Position numbers and translations under genes: made by a program. 64,000 nucleotides of DNA from NCBI GenBank assembly GCA_900642245.1, contig CAAAJI010000003.1, positions 167,647 to 231,646 on the forward strand, given 5' to 3'. The stretch comes from Fragilaria radians. Its lineage: Eukaryota; Bacillariophyta; Fragilariophyceae; Fragilariales; Fragilariaceae. The notes beneath the pieces are model-generated. The model worked only from the letters and a program-made list of their open reading frames with translations. It ran no database searches and was not told the origin of the DNA. How positions within the stretch are numbered: the first letter of the stretch is position 1; every line of letters starts with the position of its first letter. Shown piece by piece: positions 11,615-21,602 of this stretch.

Positions 11615-12760
11615 TTACTTCTTAATCTTATCTACCTTGGCCAAAATGGTGTCGGCATCCAAGTCTTCCAAAGTATCAAAGACAGACATAGTTTTACCAG
11701 CAGGAGTTTCGCCATCAACTTCGACTTGTGCATCCTCAGCCCACTTGGCGACAACCGCTTTCGGAACCTTGGTCAAAAGTGCCTTCCCAAAGGAATCCTC
11801 CTCGGCTGGAACACCCAACCAATTCATGCGTTCAGCCATTGCCTCAAAGGGTGAGGCAGATGCATGGACACCATTATCTCCCGTATTGGGCTTACTGGTC
11901 AATCCCAATTCCTTGTAATGATCCAAGATTTCCCTTCGGATCGATGTTGGGGGAGCAACCGTTGGGTCAGTCGCACCAAGGACCTTCCCACGAAAGTCTG
12001 ACCAGGATAGGGTATCAGTTGGCCATGATACGGTATACCATTGAATCTTCTCTCCTGGATTGGTGTAGGCAGAACGCATTTCCATGTAAAAGCCATTAAT
12101 GATGTAGATACCGCCTACCTTACCACAATAAAATCCACCACCAAACTTAATCAACTCCTTCTTCTTATCCAATTTAGACCACATATCATTGAGGCCAGAA
12201 GAATCTGTATTCAGCTTGGCAGCTCCATCCTTGGCATTGTAGACTTTTCCATCCTTGAGAGCACTTTCCCAAGTTTCACCAAATAGGTCGGCAAAGGCAG
12301 CCTTACCCTTGTCGGGCACGATCAGATCCTTCGGTTGCAACTTCACAGCCTTACTAGCAATCGCACCATAATGTGTATCAATGTGCATCTTGGAATCAAT
12401 CACTTCCGCCTTCATTTCACCCTTATCGGTAATGCGAATCCCATGAGACTTGAAGGAATTTTCCACCAAGGATTGTACCTTCTCAGGACTTTTCCCCTTA
12501 CAGGCATGCGGTTTAATAAAAACAAAGGCAGAATTGGTCTTGCCCGATAATTGTACTTGTAAGTCTTGGCATTGTTGCGTCAAGGCTTCGATCTTACTTT
12601 GTGACTCTTGATACGTATATCCAGCCATTCCTAATGCAACTGCTGCAAGTCCCAAGGCTGCACCTCCACCACCAGAAGATGATGCTGAGGAGAACATGCG
12701 TCGTCCCTTCCAAAGTGAAGCAGAAGATGATGTCGTACGGAACGTTGCGTTGGCCCACAT
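11615..12760 (-). CDS. Enlarged nucleoside diphosphate kinase-like protein
   Basis: A 381-residue protein with an NDK-type fold. The N-terminus (1-50) is rich in Ser, Arg and Ala and then becomes a Gly/Ala hydrophobic helix, which fits a mitochondrial or organellar presequence plus a membrane segment. A short coiled coil follows (52-72). The NDK start AFVFIKPHA carries the phosphate-contacting lysine K83. The active-site histidine is H299 in NGVHASASPFE, equivalent to the NxxHGSDS loop of classical NDKs. K83 and H299 are about 216 residues apart against about 106 in ordinary NDKs, so the domain contains a large insertion (roughly 150-260). The C-terminal 70 residues are an extra tail. With Lys and His present, activity is possible, but the changed HASAS loop could alter it. 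GC content and codon use look higher than in neighbours, which suggests strong expression. Confidence 0.75.
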   Translation of the reverse strand: MWANATFRTTSSSASLWKGRRMFSSASSSGGGGAALGLAAVALGMAGYTYQESQSKIEALTQQCQDLQVQLSGKTNSAFVFIKPHACKGKSPEKVQSLVENSFKSHGIRITDKGEMKAEVIDSKMHIDTHYGAIASKAVKLQPKDLIVPDKGKAAFADLFGETWESALKDGKVYNAKDGAAKLNTDSSGLNDMWSKLDKKKELIKFGGGFYCGKVGGIYIINGFYMEMRSAYTNPGEKIQWYTVSWPTDTLSWSDFRGKVLGATDPTVAPPTSIRREILDHYKELGLTSKPNTGDNGVHASASPFEAMAERMNWLGVPAEEDSFGKALLTKVPKAVVAKWAEDAQVEVDGETPAGKTMSVFDTLEDLDADTILAKVDKIKK

Positions 12761-14022
12761 GTTGTTGATGATACTTGTGTATTGGGAAGTTGGGGGATTG
12801 GAAAGTGGGATCCCGTTCCCTTCGGATCTTGGCGAAAAATCATGACGTAAGTAATTACAACAATGACATACTAGTACTACTGTGGCACATGGTCTAGAGT
12901 CGTTAGACTTTTTTTAGGATTCTTGTCCACTCCGAACGAATCTTCGGTTCGCATCTCTGTTTCCAACGTCTGTCTGTCACTTGAAGTCTGCATCAAAACA
13001 TGATAGCAAAGATTCTTCTGTCTATTTCAAAGTCCAGCATGATGAGCACCCACTACAGGCAACATAGAGCAGTTTCTGCTGGATAAGGTCAAGATCAATA
13101 TATTGAACATTTTACTATTTCACTTTTTCCTTCCCTTCATCCTTAAACTTATTGATCTCTTACAGAGCCATCATTTACAAATACGTCTCAATGGAAAACG
13201 ATACTAAAACTCATTGTAAAGTATGGAAACCATGTTTACTGAAAAGCAAAAGGAAATTAATTGTATTTCTCTTTTGACAAGAAACGAATGTCTCCTATAT
13301 ATAAATGTGTATGTTCCTCCTCTTTCATTTGTTTGAGTATTCCTAGTTACAAAGCTTGACTTGCAGTAACAGAGTTTCTCCTTTTTTGAATCAGCTAGAT
13401 TTCAAATGGAATTCTTTTAGCATATGGTAAAATGTCATTAGCCTACAGAGCAAATTAAAATCTTTTTTTAAAAGAATGTTAACAAAACTGGATGTCTAGC
13501 CAAAAGGAAGGAGGATTGTTGAAAAGAATAGCGATTACATCCAATGATGATTTGAATATAATGATTCAAAGTTAACATTCCTATGTATGTAGGAGGTGTC
13601 TTTAGGTTTGGTTGTTATAGGGAGGGCAATGAAAGTATTCCCAATTCTTTTCAAAAGACGACATTATAATTGAGCGTCGTCGCTTTGACTATTTCCCTTG
13701 GGACTCAACGAAGTGGTAATCACATTATATAGTTTAATTCTTGTATTCTCTGAACAGAATTTTTTTGCTGTGATTGCTGCTGTATAGTTGACGTGTCAAC
13801 AACTCAATATACCGTTGTAGATCATGTACACTGGGAGCATATTATTGAACACATCTCGATAATGCCATAAGATGGAAAGTTTAGCAGCGAAGAAGATCAT
13901 GATAGAATATAAGCGTCGTACTCTTCAAGTATGTTGACATAAATATAGAGTTCTACATAACATATTAACAAGCATAAATACGAGGATGGAAATACTTTCG
14001 GCCATTTCATTCCAGCATATTA
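12761..14022. other. Intergenic, no supported gene
   Basis: A 1.26-kb stretch upstream of the NDK-like gene (minus) and downstream of the SYLF gene (minus). It should contain the NDK-like promoter near 12761-12900. No other coding or RNA signal was seen. Confidence 0.5.
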
Positions 14023-14676
14023 CTATGCTCCGGCCTTTTCATTTGATTGGGAGGCTAGAAGGAAAAGTTCCTCATGTAACATCTTGACTAGTTTGGATCC
14101 ACCATGCAAGTGACAATCTGTACCGTTCATGGTATCGACAACCTGGGAAGGAGTAATTTCCTTGCCGTAAAATTCTTGATGTTGATGATGATTAAGTTTA
14201 ATGACACATCCTTCCACAGCGACTCCATAATGCTGCCCCGTTGCGAAGGTATATACTATGGTTTTCTTATGGTGCTCTTCTTTTTCTTGATCTCCCGAAT
14301 GGTGACTCCACACATGAGTCTCAAGGGGAAAGTGGCCTTCCTTGGCAAACTTCGACACGACATCAGGTGATTGTATAATTACAATCATGCTCTTATCCTC
14401 AGAACCCACAGAAAGACCCACACCCATGCCTTGACAACTCACGGACAAGGGGTAGCTCCATTTGTTAGTTTCTGGGTTGTGCGATAAAAGAAGCCCTTTT
14501 CCCATAGTTCTGTTCACGATCACTCCTTTGTTTCGTGTCGAAAGTAGCAAGACGCCGCTACATTTTTGATACAGATGATTTGGTACGACATCTTTACCTA
14601 GCAAGAGGATGTCCAAGCAAATCATCACATCTTCTCTCATGTTCTCGATCGCGCATAAATGTTCAGTGTGGATCAT
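14023..14676 (-). CDS. SYLF (Ysc84-like) lipid-binding domain protein
   Basis: A 217-residue single-exon protein made almost wholly of a SYLF domain, the phosphoinositide-binding module of Ysc84 and SH3YL1. Features that fit: CSGVLLLSTRNKGVIVNRTMGKGLLL (family form: small residues, then Gly-rich turn and G-x-G-LL), a WSYPLSVSCQGMGVGLSVG segment (family W-x-x-P then G-x-x-x-G-x-x-x-G), a V/I-rich strand, and YTFATGQHYGVAVEGCVIK near 145-165 (family YSxSxGxxxGxxxEG). The yeast protein has a C-terminal SH3 domain; none is present here. The start ATG at 14676 is the first in the frame; an upstream exon cannot be excluded because the N-terminal part of the SYLF domain is short. Probable role: membrane or lipid binding; pathway unknown. 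Confidence 0.7.
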   Translation of the reverse strand: MIHTEHLCAIENMREDVMICLDILLLGKDVVPNHLYQKCSGVLLLSTRNKGVIVNRTMGKGLLLSHNPETNKWSYPLSVSCQGMGVGLSVGSEDKSMIVIIQSPDVVSKFAKEGHFPLETHVWSHHSGDQEKEEHHKKTIVYTFATGQHYGVAVEGCVIKLNHHQHQEFYGKEITPSQVVDTMNGTDCHLHGGSKLVKMLHEELFLLASQSNEKAGA

Positions 14677-16061
14677 GGTAACTTGTATATTTAACTTTTT
14701 CCTGTTTGATTTTTATGAATTTGCATGTGAACAATATACTGATGCAATTTCGGGTTTACTCTTGAATTATTTCCGAGATTCTTCGCTTCTCATCCGATCA
14801 AAGAATTATTGACAACAGAGATTCAACCGATAACATAAACTTCAATGGAGAAAATAGTCTGCATTTGGTTCAACCCCAAAACTGACACAAATTTCAGCTC
14901 TTCTGTACATACAAATGTGAAGCAATCTTTGTTATTGCCGTAGGTACCTTTCAAAAGTGAAGAACATACCACATTTCAAGAATCCAGTTCCTTACACATA
15001 ATTCTCAAAATTTACCTAAATAGATATAAATTTCAAAGAACTATTAACAATTGAATCAATTATTTGGAAACAAAGAAATTAGTTGCATATATCCAATTTC
15101 AAATAGGACAAGAGAAATAGAAGAGTGTGTTGCACACAGAAACTTCAATTCCGACAGAAGCAAAAGATTCAAGTTAAATACTTCATGATTTCCCTACAGA
15201 GTTGAATATTGTGATCATCATTAATATCCGCACAAAATTTCTCTTAACCCAGGATAAACATATTTCACTTCCTTTGAATTCCTGCTTCAGAACGGAATTG
15301 ATAATGATCTTTTATTCTATACCACATCACATCAAACCTATAAACAGATACTTTATCTCAAGGTGCATCCGCTGATCATATACAACTTTTTGCCATAATT
15401 CTTATATTTGAAATTTCTAAAAATAATGTCACTTAGTACCTCTCAAGCATAAAGGCACACACTCTCCAAGCCAGTCACATCCCACATCAGTTTTGATAAG
15501 CTTATCCAGCAGTTGGGTGAAGCATCTTTGGAACTAGAAATACATATTTCATAGCTGGCTTATCAGATCATATATTCTTGAGTTGGCATGCCTTTAGATG
15601 TCATTTTTCTGCTTCTTTTTATGCTTTTCAATCATTCTTGATTTGGAACACAAGAGAAATCATTATGGCAACACAAGGGCAACTGCGAAGACTAGATAGA
15701 AAGATTAACAAGACGAGGATGCTGTGAACCGTACAATAAAATTTCTTGAGGTAAGAAAATCAACAATTTTACAATGTATTGAGGAAAGATCGTTTAATCC
15801 TTAAACATCTAGGCGGCAAATTGCTGACATGATCTACGTACTCACACAATACTGAATTGCCTCATAATTTTTTGCTTTGCTTTTATGGTTCGTCAAAGAA
15901 GAGTTAGAAGTTGGGATGAGGATAAAGGGGGGGGGGAACTTATAAAAAAATGGATTCGTCCGACCAAAAGCCAAAAATTAGTTAGGTGTAGGCAAAGTAA
16001 AGTAGATCGTGGATTTATAGTAAGGAAGTCATTTGTGGAAGCCAAGGAGTTAAATTGTGCG
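14677..16061. other. Intergenic, upstream of paralog A
   Basis: Separates the divergent SYLF gene and toroid paralog A. Open reading extends upstream of 16062 to an ATG at 15885, but the added 59 codons include a run of ten G and have no counterpart in the three paralogs, so I treat them as 5' UTR. No other structure was seen. Confidence 0.5.
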
Positions 16062-18110
16062 ATGGCAATAAAACACCGCCGAGGCGCAGGGGGAGATGAC
16101 GGACTTCCTCTAGTTCGCAAGGAAGCTCGAAATGGATCATCTGTTAAACCATATAAGCCTAAGAGTCGTCAGAAAATGAAGTTTGTTGCAACCTGTGTTA
16201 AGTACCTCAGCTATGCAATCATTTTCCTCGTCATTGTACTCGTCCTGATTCTCAGATTTGACACCAGTGATCGTGTTCGCCACAAAATGGTAGATCTGAA
16301 GAATCGTGTCTTAGGAAATACACAAAAGTACGATGCAGAGCCAATTGTGAGCTCCTTGTTCGCTGCTGTTTCTAAGGGAGCAGTAAATGATAACTATGTT
16401 GTGTTTTGTACTGTATCTAATCTTCAGCAAGATGAGACTCATGTAAGTTTCGGCAAGTCTCCAGTATCACCTGAAGCTGCTTTGAAGATCGCACAATCAA
16501 AGTTGCCTCGAAAGACTAATAAGTACCCCTACGTAAAAATCGACATTGTTACTGGAGTAAAACGTTTTGAAGACTACAATTATTACAATGAATTTGATAA
16601 AATACCCTCACGTTGGTTTGGACTTGCTCTGAATTGGGATACGGACTGGGTCTTTTCTGCCGAAGAAGTTCATCACAATGCTCTCGTAGATAAGCATCGA
16701 TTCATTCGATGGGAACGATTAGCGCTATATGCCGCCAAAAGTGGACGGTCAGAAGGGGCTTTGGCTTTACCAGATTTTGGAGATGATGGAACTACGATCG
16801 ATTATGTTGACATTTTCCATACAGAATCAGTTTTTATTGACATGAGCAAAAAGGAGCAATTCAAATTGTTTCACGGCCATCGACTATATGAAACGCTCTC
16901 TCCATCACTTCTTTGGGATCGCGCAAACGCTACAGGAGCGTATCTTGCACAAATTGTCAAAGACACTGGTCGACAAGTTTACCGGTACAATCCGAGATCC
17001 GATTATGAACCATTTGGATATAATCTTAATCGTCATGCTGGAACTCTGTACGCTATGGCGAGAATTTTCCGCTCTTGGCAAGATTCTTACCTAAAGGTTT
17101 CCATGAGCCGTACTCTCGCATACCTTAAGCAGTCTGTACAAGACTGTCCGCTCCCACTGTCTCCAGAAAAGAAGGCGAAATGTTGCGTGGACTTTGAAAC
17201 CAAAGACAAGCTGAAAATGGCAAACCTTGGAGTAAACGCCCTAACAATTTTGGCTATTGTGGAATATGTTGATGCAGTCAAGCCCGATGACACAAACGAT
17301 TTACTAAAGCTGGCCTCTCATATCGCTGAATATGTTGAAGGCTCCATTCGAATGGTTGGAGATCACGTCGGAAGCTTGGTGCACAAAATCCATCTGTCAA
17401 ATGACAACACTCTACTTGACATTGATAAGGATTTTTATGTCAGGTATTTCCATGGAGAAGTTGCCTTTGCATTAGCAAGAATGGTCTTTCTCGCTCAGAA
17501 AAATTCGTGGACTGATATTCTAGCAAAAAAAGATGAGCTCCTACGAATGGCGAATTCCGCCATAAGTAATTTGGTAAAAATTGATTCACAGGAGCCTGAC
17601 AAGGATTTTACTTTTGACCATTGGCTTCTTTACGGTATTTCTGAAATGAATGCAGTCGGATATGAGATTCCTCCAGAATTCGTTAAGCACGCCGTAAGAT
17701 CTGTTCAAGTTGTGAGTAAGTATCAAAACGGTATCCCTGACGAGAAGATTGATTTTGATGATGTTGATCGACTTGGGATTTATTACGATGATTTGAGTTC
17801 CATTGCTACAGCAACAAAGTCTGAAGGTTTATGTGCTATTATTGACTTATTGGAAAAGAAAGGAGAGGATTGGAAAGTCGCTTTCGATGCAGCAGCTTTA
17901 TCTGTTCGATACCAGTTGCAAACTCAATACCAGCCCGAAGTCGCTATGTATCTCCGTAACCCACAGCGGATACTCGGAGGTTTTCACAGCTCGATTTTGG
18001 CTTCAGATTTACGAAACGATTTCTCTCAGCATAATCTTTGTAGTTTGATTTGTATGGCCAACATCATGGAGAAAAAAGGGATGAAGGTGATATCATCATC
18101 CACTAAGTAG
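16062..18110 (+). CDS. Type II membrane toroid-domain protein, paralog A
   Basis: A 682-residue protein from the ATG at 16062 (an in-frame ATG at 15885 would add 59 residues). Seen: a short tail with a K-H-R-R cluster, a positively charged stretch, one membrane segment (about 44-65), an N-terminal alpha/beta-like domain beginning YVVFCT (about 112-235) and a long helical domain (about 250-670). Shared motifs include WFGLALNWD, LVD followed by WERL, FHTESVFID, PRSDYE, NRHAGTLYAMA (R324), YVRYFHGE (E466), FDHWLLYG, ATATKSEGLCA and RNDFSQHN. Evenly spaced helices with Arg-His and Asp/Glu motifs resemble (alpha/alpha)6 toroid enzymes such as sugar epimerases and glycosidases of the six-hairpin fold. 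The topology matches Golgi glycan-modifying enzymes. The exact family is not recognised and the reaction is unknown. Confidence 0.8.
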   Translation: MAIKHRRGAGGDDGLPLVRKEARNGSSVKPYKPKSRQKMKFVATCVKYLSYAIIFLVIVLVLILRFDTSDRVRHKMVDLKNRVLGNTQKYDAEPIVSSLFAAVSKGAVNDNYVVFCTVSNLQQDETHVSFGKSPVSPEAALKIAQSKLPRKTNKYPYVKIDIVTGVKRFEDYNYYNEFDKIPSRWFGLALNWDTDWVFSAEEVHHNALVDKHRFIRWERLALYAAKSGRSEGALALPDFGDDGTTIDYVDIFHTESVFIDMSKKEQFKLFHGHRLYETLSPSLLWDRANATGAYLAQIVKDTGRQVYRYNPRSDYEPFGYNLNRHAGTLYAMARIFRSWQDSYLKVSMSRTLAYLKQSVQDCPLPLSPEKKAKCCVDFETKDKLKMANLGVNALTILAIVEYVDAVKPDDTNDLLKLASHIAEYVEGSIRMVGDHVGSLVHKIHLSNDNTLLDIDKDFYVRYFHGEVAFALARMVFLAQKNSWTDILAKKDELLRMANSAISNLVKIDSQEPDKDFTFDHWLLYGISEMNAVGYEIPPEFVKHAVRSVQVVSKYQNGIPDEKIDFDDVDRLGIYYDDLSSIATATKSEGLCAIIDLLEKKGEDWKVAFDAAALSVRYQLQTQYQPEVAMYLRNPQRILGGFHSSILASDLRNDFSQHNLCSLICMANIMEKKGMKVISSSTK

Positions 18111-19538
18111 GTCAAGAAGATATTTAGCTGCCAAGAATATTCATGGAATTTTAAGGCATAATAAGTATATTTTCAATGTGATTCAAAACACTGTATTTCT
18201 CTATGAACTTGAATCACACATTTCTATATATTTCTTAGATTTTGATGCTTTTGATCTTTAAGGAAAGAACGATTCCTAACTAAAATTCCGAAGGCGTAAT
18301 TTTTTCTATGATTTTCTGGAAAATTATATAGTAGTCTCAAGTAATCGACATCCTTAGGAAGAAACAATACAACTTGATTTTCAATTGATTCTTTCTCTAA
18401 AATTTAGTTCTTGCAAAATTTTGACAAAAGAAGGATGTTGAGAGGCACAATCCAATAAAATTTATCGAAAGTAAACTGTGTAAAGTCATTAGTCTCATGT
18501 AGATAACAGAACTAAAAAATAAATTTGTTGTCACGCGCGATGTTGCCAACAGTTTTTCAAAAAAGAAATAATCTGGCTGGCAATGGAGACAATTACCTAT
18601 GATCTGGGTGATGAAGGAACAAGACTTAATGAACAAAAAAAGAAGGCATGCAGCTTTTTCTGGTATACATTCTTGTTTACAAAGGAGAAAATGATCAATG
18701 ACATTTAGTAGTGGCGGAACATATCATAATGGACAAACAGAAGACAAGAAACATTTTCAGGTAAATTTGCTACTGTGTTTTGGTATGATTGTAAGGATTT
18801 CTTTACTTTGTGAATATTCTTACACTAGATTGGCATTTTCATTAGAAGGGCAATATTTTATAGGACATTCACAACTAATGCTTACAATACAGAATAAGAC
18901 AATTGATTCCCTTAATCCAATTTTTCGATAACCTGGCTTTTGCAAACTAATTAAAACATATTGTGCAAGGAAAATGCATCTAAAGTATGTACCTCTAACC
19001 TAGGACCAATAAAGTCAATATGCGCATAGTTTTTGGGAGAAATCATGTCCGGTTTACTGCTTTATAATGAGTGCTTTCATTGTATGAAATCAGGTAAAGA
19101 ATTTAAATTCGATGAGAAACGATGATTCATAATTTTTTCGATTTCAATCGGTAGTGCTTAAAGTAATGCATTATTGAAAAACGATTGGACATTTAAATTA
19201 AACAAGGGATACTGGGTAATGCCTCCATATGTCAAGGATAGCTAAGAGTATTCGACAATGATCGGGGGCTAAATTTGAGAATAGAGGGTACCATAGCAAT
19301 GTCCACGTTTTCTGCAAACAAAGCATCGAAAGTGGACGAAAGATCAGGATATTTTACTATTATGATTAGGTTAGTATAATGAATGTTTGAAAAACATTTC
19401 ATAACTTTTACAAAATGAAGGCGGAGACGAACATCTCGGATGAAACAGAGTGCTAAGTTTTGCTTAGGAACGAGAAGAGACTTTTAGCGATTCAACGTCA
19501 AATCCTTTTGTAAAAGTCATGATACTATGCCGTAATGA
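18111..19538. other. Intergenic between convergent paralogs A and B
   Basis: Paralogs A (plus) and B (minus) converge on this 1.4-kb AT-rich stretch. A 77-codon frame at 18698-18931 has no family resemblance and is not supported. No RNA gene or repeat was seen. Confidence 0.5.
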
Positions 19539-21602
19539 CTATCGCGTCTCCATCAACTTTGAAATACAAAGAAAGCTCATGATATTCGCTGCAGAGTCGA
19601 CCATAGACATATCGAACGAGTCATGACCCTCGTGCATGCCTCCTAAGATTCGTTGTGGATCCCGTAACCACATTGCGGTCTCAGGGCGGAACTGATATTG
19701 CATCTGAAACTTGGCGGAAAGTTCTAAAGACGACATGAGATCTTCTTGCTCTTCTACCATGGGATGAACACTGCAAAGTCCATGAGATATCTGAGCAGCA
19801 GCCAACGCTGATGGGTCATGAAGGAAACTACCCAACAGATCTATCCGCTCTGATTTGTCTGTAGGGCGCTTTTGAATTTGATATTTGGTAGTAAATCGGA
19901 CAGAACGATTTGCGTAGTGAAGCATGTCTTCGTTGTGACCATGGATACTGTAAGCCTGAGCAATGGCATGCAATAGCCAATGATCTGGCACAAAATCACG
20001 CTTTTGGTCTTCAGCGAAATCGTGCAGCTCATTCTCGACTAGCTTTTGGATCGAGTTCAACGATATCTCTTTCCATTCTTTACGAAAGGTATGCCTCTTG
20101 CTTTGAAGGAGAGCAATTAAACGAAGCAGGCTAAAGGCTGCTTGTGCTTCAATAGATATCTCTTTCTTGTCGCTGTCGAAAGTGAGCCTGATTGATCCTC
20201 CGTCCTCAAACTCGACAGTTCTCAAGAAGAGATTTTTCTGATCAATGTAGGAGCCCTCAATGAAATTCGCAATTTTCATCATTGTTTTGATAAGTTCCTG
20301 GTCATTCGATGCACTTGCCTCGTAAAATTCAACAAGTGAAATTAAGAGCATGGCATTGTTTTTCAATAAAGTTGACTTATTTTCATAATCACGAAGACAC
20401 ATTCCTTCCATCATATGGTTTCCATTTGCCAAGGGACAATGTGCCAGGTGATTGTTGAGGAGGAAGTTCACACCGACCGAAATTGAATGAAGGACACGAG
20501 AATCTCTCCAGCTCTGGTACAATAGAGATAGGGCGTAAAGCGACTCCGCGTATCCATGCCAATGCTCTGAGGATTGATGCGTGTATTCAATATAATGGCT
20601 TCGAGGAAGATAATAGCTAACCATACTAGATTCTTTTTCCGATATTTGCATCAGATACTTGCCCGTAGATATAGAGCTACGACGTAAATTTTGAGATGAT
20701 AACTTGGAATCATAAAAAAGTCGATGGCCATATTCCAGCGGAACAACGGAAGGGTGATGATGAGAGTCCGATAAGTCGATGAAAATGCTTTTTGTATGAA
20801 ATAGATCAAGCTGCTCCAGGAAGGTAGAATCATCACTATAATCTGGTGCAAGCTCTCTCAGCTTTTTAGGATTGTGTTGATGCATCCAAAGAGCTAATCG
20901 TTCCCAACGCAAAAAATGCAGTCGATCAACCAACGAATGAGCCTTAATTTGTGCGGGCAAAAATGCAATCTGTTCATCCCAATTAAGTCCAATTCCAAAC
21001 CAGTCGCCAAATCTCTCTGAAAGTGACCTTTCATAATTAAAATTAGTCAATCGCTGCATCCCAGTGACGTAATCCACTTGGAACCATTTAAATATTTTTG
21101 TCTGGGGCAATTGCCGTGTAGCGTGGCGCAAAGCATCGATGGCAGATGAGTTGGAACGCCCCAATCTCACATAAGTACCACCGGCGTGAGTTGTTGATGC
21201 TGTAACGAAGACAACATAGTCCTTTCCTAACATAGGCTTTGCCGGCGTCAAGAATTCCTGTATCGGTGGCAAGAACTCTAATTTTCGATGCGGTTGGCGC
21301 AAATAAACAAAAATGACGATTACAGTCAGGTTTATGAGGAATAAAAGCATCATACCATAGATACGATTAGATGAGGCGCGAACTTTTTCATCACCTTTTA
21401 CTGCTACTTTTTCGAATCCATTCGTTTTTTTCAATCTTGTAGGGACTTCGACATTCAATTGTCTCCTTAACCTCACAATGCTACCTTCTTTCGGTGGATG
21501 TACCGTAGTTGGAAGGTCGCTATAGCCATTAATCATACCAAATCCATTGGCACTGGAAAAGGGTGATTGTGGAGGAGCTTGAGCTCTTCGCCTAGTTGAC
21601 AT
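19539..21602 (-). CDS. Type II membrane toroid-domain protein, paralog B (divergent)
   Basis: A 687-residue paralog of A, C and D. The frame extends to a TTG, but the first ATG is 21602, giving MSTRRRAQAP, which matches MRRRVQAP of paralog D. Membrane segment at about 82-101. The N-terminal domain is well kept (YVVFVT, WFGIGLNWD, LVD, WERLALW), as are LFHTKSIFID, PRS, DHWLLH and the PETAMWLRDPQRILGG block. Four signature motifs that A, C and D share are lost: RHAGT becomes HGYAES (H349), YVRYxxGE becomes a Glu/Ala-rich sequence, TATKSEGLC becomes AAQISHGLC, and RNDxSQHN becomes an unrelated sequence. The frame is intact, so the gene is under selection but may have lost or changed its activity. 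A G-rich (minus strand) tract lies about 130 bases upstream of the start. Confidence 0.8.
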   Translation of the reverse strand: MSTRRRAQAPPQSPFSSANGFGMINGYSDLPTTVHPPKEGSIVRLRRQLNVEVPTRLKKTNGFEKVAVKGDEKVRASSNRIYGMMLLFLINLTVIVIFVYLRQPHRKLEFLPPIQEFLTPAKPMLGKDYVVFVTASTTHAGGTYVRLGRSNSSAIDALRHATRQLPQTKIFKWFQVDYVTGMQRLTNFNYERSLSERFGDWFGIGLNWDEQIAFLPAQIKAHSLVDRLHFLRWERLALWMHQHNPKKLRELAPDYSDDSTFLEQLDLFHTKSIFIDLSDSHHHPSVVPLEYGHRLFYDSKLSSQNLRRSSISTGKYLMQISEKESSMVSYYLPRSHYIEYTHQSSEHWHGYAESLYALSLLYQSWRDSRVLHSISVGVNFLLNNHLAHCPLANGNHMMEGMCLRDYENKSTLLKNNAMLLISLVEFYEASASNDQELIKTMMKIANFIEGSYIDQKNLFLRTVEFEDGGSIRLTFDSDKKEISIEAQAAFSLLRLIALLQSKRHTFRKEWKEISLNSIQKLVENELHDFAEDQKRDFVPDHWLLHAIAQAYSIHGHNEDMLHYANRSVRFTTKYQIQKRPTDKSERIDLLGSFLHDPSALAAAQISHGLCSVHPMVEEQEDLMSSLELSAKFQMQYQFRPETAMWLRDPQRILGGMHEGHDSFDMSMVDSAANIMSFLCISKLMETR

